A DNA stretch of 64,000 bases, taken from contig QVRM01001392.1 of assembly GCA_003439945.1 (NCBI GenBank), forward strand, positions 1-64,000, read 5' to 3'. Below are positions 1 to 12,700 of this stretch, piece by piece. The DNA comes from Dermanyssus gallinae. Its lineage: Eukaryota > Arthropoda > Arachnida > Mesostigmata > Dermanyssidae. Numbering within the stretch: the first letter of the stretch is position 1; every line of letters starts with the position of its first letter. The notes beneath the pieces were generated by a model. The model was not told the DNA's origin and searched no databases. It saw only the letters and a list, made by a program, of their open reading frames with translations. The position numbers were made by a program, and so were the translations under genes.

Positions 1-3000
1 GTTCCTAAAACCGGCCCGTTCCCTAAAACCGGGCCCTGTTCCTAAACCGGCCCCGTTCCTTAAAACCGGCCCGGTTCCTAAACCGGCCCGTTCCTAAAAC
101 TGGCCCGTTCTTAAAACCGGCCCGTTTCTAAAACCGGCACCGTTCCTAAAACCGGTCTGTTTCTAAAACGGCCCGTTCCTACAACCGGCCCGTTCTTAGA
201 ACCAGCCCGTTCTTAGAACCTGCTCGTTCTTAGACCCAATTCGTTCTTAGACCCAATTCGTTCTTCAAATCAGCTCGTTTTCAAACCAGCTCGCTCTTAG
301 GACGGCTTTGTTCTTAGAACCGGCTCGCTTTTAGAACCGGCTTGTTCTTAGGACCTGCTCGTATATAGAACGGCTCGTTATAAGTACCGTATTGTCCTTA
401 GAACCGGCTCGTTATAAGTACCGTATTGTCCTTAGAACCGGCTCGTTTTAAGAACCAGCCCGTTCTCAAAACCGGCTCGTTGTAAGAACCGGCTCATTCT
501 TCAAACCGGCTCGTTCTTAAAACCGGCCTATTCTTCGAACCGGCCCGTTCCTAAAACCGGCCTGTTCCTAAAACCGGCCCGTTCCTAAAACCGACCCGTT
601 CCTAAAACCGGTCCGTTCCTAAAACCGGCCCGTTCCTAAAACCGGCTTGTTCTTAGAACCGGCTTGTTCTTAGAACCGGCTTGTTCTTAGAACCGGCTTG
701 TTTTTAGAACCGGTTTGTTCTTAGAACCGGCTTGTTCTTAGAACCGGCTTGCTCTTAGAACCGGCTCGTTTTCAGAACCGGTTCGATTTTATAACCGGTT
801 CATTCTTAGAACCGGTTCATTCTTAGAGCCGGTTTGTTCTAAGAACCGACTCGTTCTTAGAACCGGCTCGTTTTTAGAACCGGTTCATTCTTAGAACCAG
901 TTCGTTCTTTGAACCGACTCGTTCTTACACCCCAGCTCGTTTTTAGAACCAGCTTGTTCTTACACCAGCTTGTTCTTAGAACCAGCTCGTTTTTAGAACC
1001 AGCTTGTTCTTGAAACCCTATTGTCCTTAGGACCAGCTCGTTCTTAAAACCGGTTCGTTTTTAGAACCGGCTTGTTCTTAGAACCGGCCCGTTCCTAAAA
1101 CCGGCCCGTTCCTAAAACCGGCCCGTTCCTAAAACCGGCCCGTTCCTAAAACTGACCCGTTCTTAAAACCGGCCCGTTCCTAAAACCGGTCCGTTTCTGA
1201 AACCGGCCCGTTCCTACACCCGCCCGTTCTCAGAACCAGCCCGTTCTTAGAACCTGCTCGTTCTTAGACCCAATTCGTTCTTCAAACCAGCTCGTTTTTC
1301 AAACCAGCTCGCTCTTAGGACCGGCTTGTTCTTAGAACCGGCTCGCTTTTAGAACCGGCTTGTTCTTAGAACCTGCTCGTATATAGAACCGGCTCGTTAT
1401 AAGTACCGTATTGTCCCTAGAACCGGCTCGTTATAAGTACCGTATTGTCCTTAGAACCGGCTCGTTTTAAGAACCAGCTCGTTCTCAAAACCGGCTCGTT
1501 GTAAGAACCGGCTCATTCTTCAAACCGGCTCGTTCTTAATACCGGCTCGTTCTTAAAACCGGCTCATTCTTCAAACCGGCCCGTTCCTAAAACCGGCCTG
1601 TTCCTAAAACCGGCCCGTTCCTAAAACCGGCCCGTTCCTAAAACCGGCCCGTTCCTAGAACCGGCCCGTTCCTAAAACTGGCCCGTTCTTACAACCGGTC
1701 CGTTTCTAAGGCCGGCCCGTTCCTAAAACCGGCCCGTTTCTAAAACCGACCCGTTCCTAAAACCGGCCCCTTTTTAAAACCAGCCCGTTCTTAGAGCCTG
1801 CTTGTTTTTAGACCCAATTCGTTCTTCAAACCAGTTCGTTTTTCAAACTAGCTCGCTCTTAGAACCGGTTTGTTCTTAGAACCGGCTTGTTCTTAGAACC
1901 GGCTTGTACTTAGAACCGGCTTGTTCTTAAAACCGGCTTGTTCTTAAAACCGGCTTGTTCTTAGAACCGACTTGTTCTAAGAACCGACTTGTTCTTAGAA
2001 CCGGCTCGTTTTCAGAACCGGCTCGATCTTATAACCGGTTCATTCTTAGAACCGGTTCGTTCTTAAAGCCGGTTTGTTCTAAGAACCGACTCGTTCTTAG
2101 AACCGGCTCGTTTTTAGAACCGGTTCATTCTTAGAACCAGTTCGTTCTTACACCCCAGCTCGTTTTTAAAACCAGCTTGTTCTTAGAACCAGCTCGTTTT
2201 TAGAACCAGCTTGTTCTTGAAACCCTATTGTCCTTAGGACCAGCTCGTTCTCAAAACCGGTTCGTTTTTAGAACCGGCTTGTTCTTAGAACCGGCTCGTT
2301 CCTAGGACCAGCTCCTTCTTAGAACCGGCTCGTTCTTAAAACCAGGTCGTTCTTAAAACCGGCTCATTCTTAGAAGCTGCTTGTTGTTACAACTGGCTCC
2401 TTCTTAGAACCGGCTCGTTCTAAGAAGCGGCCCGTTCTAAGAACAGGCTTGTTCTTAGAACCAGCTCGTTCTTAAAACCGACCTGTTTTTAAAACCAGCT
2501 CGTTCTTAAAACCGGCCCGTTCTTAAAACCGGCCCGTTTTTAAAACCCGCTCGTTCTTAAAACCGGCTCGTTCTTAAAACCGGCTCGTTCTTAGAACCGG
2601 CTTGTTCTTAGAACCGGCTTGTTCTTAGAACCGGCTTGTTCTTAGAACCGGCTTGTTCTTAGAACCGGCTTGTTCTTAGAACCGACTTGTTCTTAGAACC
2701 GGCTCGTTTTTTAGAACCGGTTCATTCTTAAAACCGACTCGTTTTTAGAACCGGTTCGTTCTTAGAACCGACTCGTTCTTAGAACCGGTTTATTCTTAGA
2801 ACCGGTTCTTTCTTAGAACCGACTCGTTTTTAGAACCAGCTCGTTTTTAGAACCAGCTTGTTCTTGAAACCTTATTGTCCTTAGGACCAGCTCGTTCTTA
2901 GAACCGGCTCGTTCTTAGAACCGGCTCGTTTTTAGAACCGGCTTGTTCTTAGAACCGGCTCGTTCCTAGAACCAGCTCCTGCTTAGAACCGGATCGTTCT

Positions 3001-4100
3001 TAGAACCAGCTCGTTCTTAGAACCGGCTCGTTCTTAGAATTGGCTCCTTCTTAGAACTGGCTCCTTTTTAGAACCGACTCGTTCTTAGAACCAGCTCGTT
3101 TTTAGAACCAGCTTGTTCTTGAAACCTTATTGTCCTTAGGACCAGCTCGTTCTTACAACCGGCTCGTTTTTAGAACCGGCTCGTTCCTAGAACCAGCTCC
3201 TGCTTAGAACCGGATCGTTCTTAGAACCAGCTCATTCTTAGAACCGGCTCGTTCTTAGAATTGGCTCCTTCTTAGAACTGGCTCCTTTTTAGAACCGGCT
3301 CGTTCTAAGAAGCGGCCCGTTCTAAGAACAGGCTCGTTCTTAAAACCGGCTTGTTCTTAGAACCAGCTCGTTCTTAAAACCGACCTGTTCCTAAAACCGA
3401 CCCGTTCTAAAAACCGGCCCGTTCTTAGAACCCGCTTGTTCTTAAAACCGGCTCGTTTTTAGAACCGGATCGTTTTTAGAACCAGCTCGTCCTTATAACC
3501 AGCTCGTTTTTAAAACCGGTGCGTTCTTAGAACCGACGCGTTCTTAAAACCGGCGCGTTTTTAGAACAGGCTTGTTCTTATAACCGGCCCGTTCTTGGAA
3601 CCAGCCCGTTCTTAAAACCAGCGCGTTCTTAAAACCAGCCCGTTCTTAAAACCAGCCCGTTCTTAAAAGCTGCTTGTTTTTAGAATTGGCTCATTCTTAA
3701 AACCGGCTCGTTCTTAGAACCACCTCGATAATAGAACCGGCTCGTTTTTAGAACCACCTCGAATATAGAACCGGCTTGTTTTAAGAACCGGCTCGTTCTT
3801 AGAACCGACGCGTTTTTAGAACCGGCTCGTTCTTGGAACCAGCTCGTTCCTAGAACCAGCTCATTCTTAGAACCAGCTCGTTCTTAGAACCAGCTCGTTC
3901 TTAGAACCACTTCGATTATAAAACCGGCTCGTTTTTAGAACCACCTCGATTATAGAACCGGCTCGTTTTAAGAACCGGCTCGTTCTTAGAACCGGCGCGT
4001 TTTTAGAAGCTGCTAGTTCTTAGAACTGGCTCATTCTTAGAACCGGCTCATTATTAGAACCGGCTCATTATTAGAACCGTATTGTTCTAAGAACCGGCCC

Positions 4101-7100
4101 GTTCTTAGAACCCGCTTGTTCTTAAAACCGGCTCGTTTTTAGAACCGGATCGTTTTTAGAACCAGCTCGTCCTTATAACCAGCTCGTTTTTAAAACCGGT
4201 GCGTTCTTAGAACCGACGCGTTCTTAAAACCGGCGCGTTTTTAGAACAGGCTTGTTCTTATAACCGGCCCGTTCTTGGAACCAGCCCGTTCTTAAAACCA
4301 GCGCGTTCTTAAAACCAGCCCGTTCTTAAAACCAGCCCGTTCTTAAAGCTGCTTGTTTTTAGAATTGGCTCATTCTTAAAACCGGCTCGTTCTTAGAACC
4401 ACCTCGATAATAGAACCGGCTCGTTTTTAGAACCACCTCGAATATAGAACCGGCTTGTTTTAAGAACCGGCTCGTTCTTAGAACCGACGCGTTTTTAGAA
4501 CCGGCTCGTTCTTGGAACCAGCTCGTTCCTAGAACCAGCTCATTCTTAGAACCAGCTCGTTCTTAGAACCAGCTCGTTCTTAGAACCACCTCGATTATAA
4601 AACCGGCTCGTTTTTAGAACCACCTCGATTATAGAACCGGCTCGTTTTAAGAACCGGCTCGTTCTTAGAACCGGCGCGTTTTTAGAAGCTGCTAGTTCTT
4701 AGAACTGGCTCATTCTTAGAACCGGCTCATTATTAGAACCGGCTCATTATTAGAACCGTATTGTTCTAAGAACCGGCTCGTTCTTAGAACCCGCTTGTTC
4801 TTAAAACCGGCTCGTTTTTAGAACCAGCTCGTCCTTATAACCAGCTCGTTTTTAAAACCGGTGCGTTCTTAGAACCGGATCGTTCTAAAAACCGGCTCGT
4901 TCTTGGAACCAGCTCGTTCCTAGAACCAGCTCGTTCCTAGAACCAGCTCGTTCTTAGAACCAGCTCGTTCTTAGAACCAGCTCGTTTTTAGAACCAGCTT
5001 GTTCTTGAAACCTTATTGTCCTTAGGACCAGCTCGTTCTTAGAACCGGCTCGTTCTTAGAACCGGCTCGTTTTTAGAACCGGCTTGTTCTTAGAACCGGC
5101 TCGTTCCTAGAACCAGCTCCTGCTTAGAACCGGATCGTTCTTAGAACCAGCTCGTTCTTAGAACCGGCTCGTTCTTAGAATTGGCTCCTTCTTAGAACTG
5201 GCTCCTTTTTAGAACCGACTCGTTCTTAGAACCAGCTCGTTTTTAGAACCAGCTTGTTCTTGAAACCTTATTGTCCTTAGGACCAGCTCGTTCTTACAAC
5301 CGGCTCGTTTTTAGAACCGGCTTGTTCTTAGAACCGGCTCGTTCCTAGAACCAGCTCCTGCTTAGAACCGGATCGTCCTTAGAACCAGCTCATTCTTAGA
5401 ACCGGCTCGTTCTTAGAATTGGCTCCTTCTTAGAACTGGCTCCTTTTTAGAACCGGCTCGTTCTAAGAAGCGGCCCGTTCTAAGAACAGGCTCGTTCTTA
5501 AAACCGGCTTGTTCTTAGAACCAGCTCGTTCTTAAAACCGACCTGTTCCTAAAACCGACCCGTTCTAAAAACCGGCCCGTTCTTAGAACCCGCTTGTTCT
5601 TAAAACCGGCTCGTTTTTAGAACCGGATCGTTTTTAGAACCAGCTCGTCCTTATAACCAGCTCGTTTTTAAAACCGGTGCGTTCTTAGAACCGACGCGTT
5701 CTTAAAACCGGCGCGTTTTTAGAACAGGCTTGTTCTTATAACCGGCCCGTTCTTGGAACCAGCCCGTTCTTAAAACCAGCGCGTTCTTAAAACCAGCCCG
5801 TTCTTAAAACCAGCCCGTTCTTAAAAGCTGCTTGTTTTTAGAATTGGCTCATTCTTAAAACCGGCTCGTTCTTAGAACCACCTCGATAATAGAACCGGCT
5901 CGTTTTTAGAACCACCTCGAATATAGAACCGGCTTGTTTTAAGAACCGGCTCGTTCTTAGAACCGACGCGTTTTTAAAACCGGCTCGTTCTTGGAACCAG
6001 CTCGTTCCTAGAACCAGCTCATTCTTAGAACCAGCTCGTTCTTAGAACCAGCTCGTTCTTAGAACCACCTCGATTATAAAACCGGCTCGTTTTTAGAACC
6101 ACCTCGATTATAGAACCGGCTCGTTTTAAGAACCGGCTCGTTCTTAGAACCGGCGCGTTTTTAGAAGCTGCTAGTTCTTAGAACTGGCTCATTCTTAGAA
6201 CCGGCTCATTATTAGAACCGTATTGTTCTAAGAACCGGCTCGTTCTTAGAACCCGCTTGTTCTTAAAACCGGCTCGTTTTTAGAACCAGCTCGTCCTTAT
6301 AACCAGCTCGTTTTTAAAACCGGTGCGTTCTTAGAACCGGATCGTTCTAAAAACCGGCTCGTTCTTGGAACCAGCTCGTTCCTAGAACCAGCTCGTTCCT
6401 AGAACCAGCTCGTTCTTAGAACCAGCTCGTTCTTAGAACCAGCTCGTTCTTAGAACCAGCTCGTTCTTAGAACCGACTCGTTCTTAGAACCAACTCGTTC
6501 TTAGAACCAGCTCGTTCTTAGAACCAGTTTTTAGAATCAGTTCGTTTTTAGAACCGGTTCGTTCTTAGAACCGGCGCGTTTTTAGAACAGGCTTGTCCTT
6601 AGAACCGGCCCGTTCTTAGAACCAGCCCGTTCTTAAAACCAGCCCGTTCTTAAAACCAGCCCGTTCTTAAAAGCTGTTCGTTTTTAGAATTGGCTCATTC
6701 TTAGAACCGGCTCGTTCTTAGAACCACCTCGATTACAGAACCGGCTCGTTTTTAGAACCACCTCGATTATACAACCGGCTCGTTTTAAAAACCGGCTCGT
6801 TCTTAGAACCGGCGCGTTTTTAGAAGCTGCTTGTTCTTAGAACTGGCTCATTCTTAGAACCGGCTCATTATTAGAACCGGCACATTATTAGAACCGTATT
6901 GTTCTAAGAACCGGCTCGTTCTTAAAACCTGCTTGTTCTTAGAACCAGCTCGTTCTTAAAACCGGCCCGTTCTTATAACCGGCATGTTCTTATAACCGGC
7001 TCGTTCTAAGAACCGGTTTGTTTTTAAAACCGGCTTGTTCTTAGAACCGGCTTGTTCTTAGAACCGGCCTGTTCTTAGAACCGGCTTGTTCTTAGAACCA

Positions 7101-9755
7101 GCTCGTTTTTAGAACCGGCTCGTTCTTACCACCAGCTTGTTCTTAGAACCAGCTCCTTCTTAGAACCGGCTCGTTCTTAGAAGCTGCTTGTTCTTAGAAC
7201 TGGCTCGTTCTTAAAACCGGCTCGTTCTAAGAACAGGCTCGTTCTTAAAACCGGCTTTTTCTTAGAACCAGCTCGTTTTTAAAACCGGCCTATTCTTAAA
7301 ACCAGCTCGTTCTTAAAATCGGCTCGTTCTTAAAACCGACTCGTTCTTAAAACCGACTCGTTCTTAAAACCGGCCCGTTCTTAAAACCGGCCCGTTCTTA
7401 AATCCGGCCCGTTCTTAAAACCGGCCCGTTCTTAAAACCGGCCCGTTTTTAAAACCGGCCTGTTCTTAAAACCGGCCCGTTCTTAAAACCGGCCCGTTCT
7501 TAAAACCGGCCCGTTCTTAGAGCCAGCTTGTTGTTAGAACCCGCTCGTTCTTAAAACCAGCTCGCTCTTAGAACCGGCTCGTTCTTAGAACCGGCTCGTT
7601 CTTAGAACCGGCTTGTTCTTACACTCGTTCGTTTTTAGAACCGACTCGTTCTTATAACTAGTCTGTTTTTAGAACCGGCTTGTTATTAAAACCGGCTTGT
7701 TCTTAGAACCGGCTTGTTCTTGAAACCGGCTTGTTCTTAGAACCGGCTTGTTCTTAGAACCGGCTTGTTCTTAGAACCGGCTCGTTCTTAGAACCGGCTC
7801 GTTCTTAGAACCGGCTTGTTCTTAGAACCGGCTCGTTCTTACAACCGGCTTGTTCTTAGAACCGGCTCGTTCTTACAACCAGCTCGCTTTTAGAGCCGGC
7901 TCCTTCTTAGAACCGGTGCGTTTTTAAAACCGGCGAGTTCTTAGAACCGGCTCGCTCTTAGAACCGGCTCGCTTTTAGAACCGGCTTGTTTTTAGAACCT
8001 GCTCGTATATAGAACCGGCTCGTTATAAGTACCGTATTGTCCTTAGAACCGGCTCGTTTTAAGAACCAGCTCGTTCTCAAAACCGGCTCGTTGTAAGAAC
8101 CGGCTCATTCTTCGAACCGGCTCGTTCTTAAAACCGGCTCATTCTTCGAACCGGCCCGTTCCTAAAACCAGCTCGCTTTTAGAACCGGCTCCTTCTTATA
8201 ACCGGTGCGTTTTAAAAACCGGCGCGTTCTTAGAACTGGCTCGTTCTTAGAACCGGCTCGCTCTTAGAACCGGCTCGCTCTTAGAACCGGCTCGCTTTTA
8301 GAACCGGCTTGTTCTTAGAACCTGCTCGTATATAGAACCGGCTCGTTATAAGTACCGTATTGTCCTTAGAACCGGCTCGTTTTAAGAACCAGCTCGTTCT
8401 CAAAACCGGCTCGTTGTAAGAACCGGCTCATTCTTCGAACCGGCTCGTTCTTAAAACCGGCTCATTCTTCGAACCGGCCCGTTCCTAAAACCAGCTCGCT
8501 TTTAGAACCGGCTCCTTCTTATAACCGGTGCGTTTTTAAAACCGGCGCGTTCTTAGAACTGGCTCGTTCTTAGAACCGGCTCGCTCTTAGAACCGGCTCG
8601 CTCTTAAAACCGGCTCGCTTTTAGAACCGGCTTGTTCTTAGAACCTGCTCGTATATAGAACCGGCTCGTTATAAGTACCGTATTGTCCTTAGAACCGGCT
8701 CGTTTTAAGAACCAGCTCGTTCTCAAAACCGGCTTGTTGTAAGAACCGGCTCATTCTTAAAACCGGCTCGTTCTTAAAACCGGGTCATTCTTCGAACCGG
8801 CCCGTTCCTAAAACCGGCCTGTTCCTAAAACCGGCCCGTTCCTAAAACCGGCCCGTTCCTAAAACCGGCCCGTTCCTAAAACTGGCCCGTTCTTAAAACC
8901 GGCCCGTTTCTAAAACCGGCCCGTTCCTAAAACCGGCCCGTTCCTAAAACCGGCCCGTTCCTAAAACCGGCCCGTTCTTAAAACCAGCCCGTTCTTAGAA
9001 CCTGCTCGTTTTTAGACCCAATTCGTTCTTAGATCCAATTCGTTCTTCAAACCAGCTCGTTTTTCAAACCAGCTCGCTCTTACAACCGGTTTGTTCTTAG
9101 AACCGGCTTGTTCTTAGAACCGGCTTGTTCTTAGAACCGGCTTGTACTTAGAACCGGCTTGTTCTTAGAACCGGCTTGTTTTTAGAACCGGCTTGTTCTT
9201 AGAACCGGCTTGTTCTAAGAACCGACTTGTTCTTAAAACCGGCTCGATTTTATAACCGGTTCATTCTTAGAGCCGGTTTGTTCTTAGAACCGACTCGTTC
9301 TTAGAACCGGCTCGTTTTTAGGACCGGTTCATTCTTAGAACCAGTTCGTTCTTTGAACCGACTCGTTCTTAGAACCAGCTCGTTTTTAGAACCAGCTTGT
9401 TCTTAGAACCAGCTTGTTCTTAGAACCAGCTCGTTTTTAAAACCAGCTTGTTCTTGAAACCCTATTGTCCTTAGGACCAGCTCGTTCTTAAAACCGGCTC
9501 GTTTCTAGAACCGGCTTGTTCTTAGAACCGGCTCGTTCCTAGAACCAGCTCCTTCTTAGAACCGGATCGTTCTTAGAACCAGCTCGTTCTTAGAACCGGC
9601 TCGTTCTTAGAACTAGCTCCTTCTTAGAACTGGCTCCTTTTTAGAACCGGCTCGTTCTAAGAAGCGGCTCGTTCTTAAAACCGGCTTGTTCTTAGAACCA
9701 GCTCGTTCTTAAAACCGACCTGTTCCTAAAACCGACCCGTTCTAAAAACCGGCCC
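4101..9755 (+). repeat. Higher-order satellite block, copy 1 (about 5.65 kb)
   Basis: A marker string of several variant units (CCGGCCCGTTCTTAGAACCC followed by a CTTG unit) starts here and recurs 5,655 bases later at 9,756. Other landmarks recur at the same offset: an AAGCTGTTCG unit at 6,671 and 12,327 (5,656), a CGGGTCATTC unit at 8,781 and 14,437 (5,656), and GAAGCGGCTC at 9,661 and 15,300 (5,639). The last offset is one 17-bp unit shorter. Inside the block an inner repeat of about 1,478 bases is visible (4,101 to 5,579), and units with GCTCC...GGTGCG recur at 7,912, 8,201 and 8,523 (289 and 322 bases apart). Confidence 0.85.
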
Positions 9756-12700
9756 GTTCTTAGAACCCGCTTGTTCTTAAAACCGGCTCGTTTTTAGAAC
9801 CGGATCGTTTTTAGAACCAGCTCGTCCTTATAACCAGCTCGTTTTTAAAACCGGTGCGTTCTTAGAACCGACGCGTTCTTAAAACCGGCGCGTTTTTAGA
9901 ACAGGCTTGTTCTTATAACCGGCCCGTTCTTGGAACCAGCCCGTTCTTAAAACCAGCGCGTTCTTAAAACCAGCCCGTTCTTAAAACCAGCCCGTTCTTA
10001 AAAGCTGCTTGTTTTTAGAATTGGCTCATTCTTAAAACCGGCTCGTTCTTAGAACCACCTCGATAATAGAACCGGCTCGTTTTTAGAACCACCTCGAATA
10101 TAGAACCGGCTTGTTTTAAGAACCGGCTCGTTCTTAGAACCGACGCGTTTTTAGAACCGGCTCGTTCTTGGAACCAGCTCGTTCCTAGAACCAGCTCATT
10201 CTTAGAACCAGCTCGTTCTTAGAACCAGCTCGTTCTTAGAACCACCTCGATTATAAAACCGGCTCGTTTTTAGAACCACCTCGATTATAGAACCGGCTCG
10301 TTTTAAGAACCGGCTCGTTCTTAGAACCGGCGCGTTTTTAGAAGCTGCTAGTTCTTAGAACTGGCTCATTCTTAGAACCGGCTCATTATTAGAACCGGCT
10401 CATTATTAGAACCGTATTGTTCTAAGAACCGGCTCGTTCTTAGAACCCGCTTGTTCTTAAAACCGGCTCGTTTTTAGAACCAGCTCGTCCTTATAACCAG
10501 CTCGTTTTTAAAACCGGTGCGTTCTTAGAACCGGATCGTTCTAAAAACCGGCTCGTTCTTGGAACCAGCTCGTTCCTAGAACCAGCTCGTTCCTAGAACC
10601 AGCTCGTTCTTAGAACCAGCTCGTTTTTAGAACCAGCTTGTTCTTGAAACCTTATTGTCCTTAGGACCAGCTCGTTCTTAGAACCGGCTCGTTCTTAGAA
10701 CCGGCTCGTTTTTAGAACCGGCTTGTTCTTAGAACCGGCTCGTTCCTAGAACCAGCTCCTGCTTAGAACCGGATCGTTCTTAGAACCAGCTCGTTCTTAG
10801 AACCGGCTCGTTCTTAGAATTGGCTCCTTCTTAGAACTGGCTCCTTTTTAGAACCGACTCGTTCTTAGAACCAGCTCGTTTTTAGAACCAGCTTGTTCTT
10901 GAAACCTTATTGTCCTTAGGACCAGCTCGTTCTTACAACCGGCTCGTTTTTAGAACCGGCTTGTTCTTAGAACCGGCTCGTTCCTAGAACCAGCTCCTGC
11001 TTAGAACCGGATCGTTCTTAGAACCAGCTCATTCTTAGAACCGGCTCGTTCTTAGAATTGGCTCCTTCTTAGAACTGGCTCCTTTTTAGAACCGGCTCGT
11101 TCTAAGAAGCGGCCCGTTCTAAGAACAGGCTCGTTCTTAAAACCGGCTTGTTCTTAGAACCAGCTCGTTCTTAAAACCGACCTGTTCCTAAAACCGACCC
11201 GTTCTAAAAACCGGCCCGTTCTTAGAACCCGCTTGTTCTTAAAACCGGCTCGTTTTTAGAACCGGATCGTTTTTAGAACCAGCTCGTCCTTATAACCAGC
11301 TCGTTTTTAAAACCGGTGCGTTCTTAGAACCGACGCGTTCTTAAAACCGGCGCGTTTTTAGAACAGGCTTGTTCTTATAACCGGCCCGTTCTTGGAACCA
11401 GCCCGTTCTTAAAACCAGCGCGTTCTTAAAACCAGCCCGTTCTTAAAACCAGCCCGTTCTTAAAAGCTGCTTGTTTTTAGAATTGGCTCATTCTTAAAAC
11501 CGGCTCGTTCTTAGAACCACCTCGATAATAGAACCGGCTCGTTTTTAGAACCACCTCGAATATAGAACCGGCTTGTTTTAAGAACCGGCTCGTTCTTAGA
11601 ACCGACGCGTTTTTAGAACCGGCTCGTTCTTGGAACCAGCTCGTTCCTAGAACCAGCTCATTCTTAGAACCAGCTCGTTCTTAGAACCAGCTCGTTCTTA
11701 GAACCACCTCGATTATAAAACCGGCTCGTTTTTAGAACCACCTCGATTATAGAACCGGCTCGTTTTAAGAACCGGCTCGTTCTTAGAACCGGCGCGTTTT
11801 TAGAAGCTGCTAGTTCTTAGAACTGGCTCATTCTTAGAACCGGCTCATTATTAGAACCGGCTCATTATTAGAACCGTATTGTTCTAAGAACCGGCTCGTT
11901 CTTAGAACCCGCTTGTTCTTAAAACCGGCTCGTTTTTAGAACCAGCTCGTCCTTATAACCAGCTCGTTTTTAAAACCGGTGCGTTCTTAGAACCGGATCG
12001 TTCTAAAAACCGGCTCGTTCTTGGAACCAGCTCGTTCCTAGAACCAGCTCGTTCCTAGAACCAGCTCGTTCTTAGAACCAGCTCGTTCTTAGAACCAGCT
12101 CGTTCTTAGAACCAGCTCGTTCTTAGAACCGACTCGTTCTTAGAACCAACTCGTTCTTAGAACCAGCTCGTTCTTAGAACCAGTTTTTAGAATCAGTTCG
12201 TTTTTAGAACCGGTTCGTTCTTAGAACCGGCGCGTTTTTAGAACAGGCTTGTTCTTAGAACCGGCCCGTTCTTAGAACCAGCCCGTTCTTAAAACCAGCC
12301 CGTTCTTAAAACCAGCCCGTTCTTAAAAGCTGTTCGTTTTTAGAATTGGCTCATTCTTAGAACCGGCTCGTTCTTAGAACCACCTCGATTACAGAACCGG
12401 CTCGTTTTTAGAACCACCTCGATTATACAACCGGCTCGTTTTAAGAACCGGCTCGTTCTTAGAACCGGCGCGTTTTTAGAAGCTGCTTGTTCTTAGAACT
12501 GGCTCATTCTTAGAACCGGCTCATTATTAGAACCGGCACATTATTAGAACCGTATTGTTCTAAGAACCGGCTCGTTCTTAAAACCTGCTTGTTCTTAGAA
12601 CCAGCTCGTTCTTAAAACCGGCCCGTTCTTATAACCGGCATGTTCTTATAACCGGCTCGTTCTAAGAACCGGTTTGTTTTTAAAACCGGCTTGTTCTTAG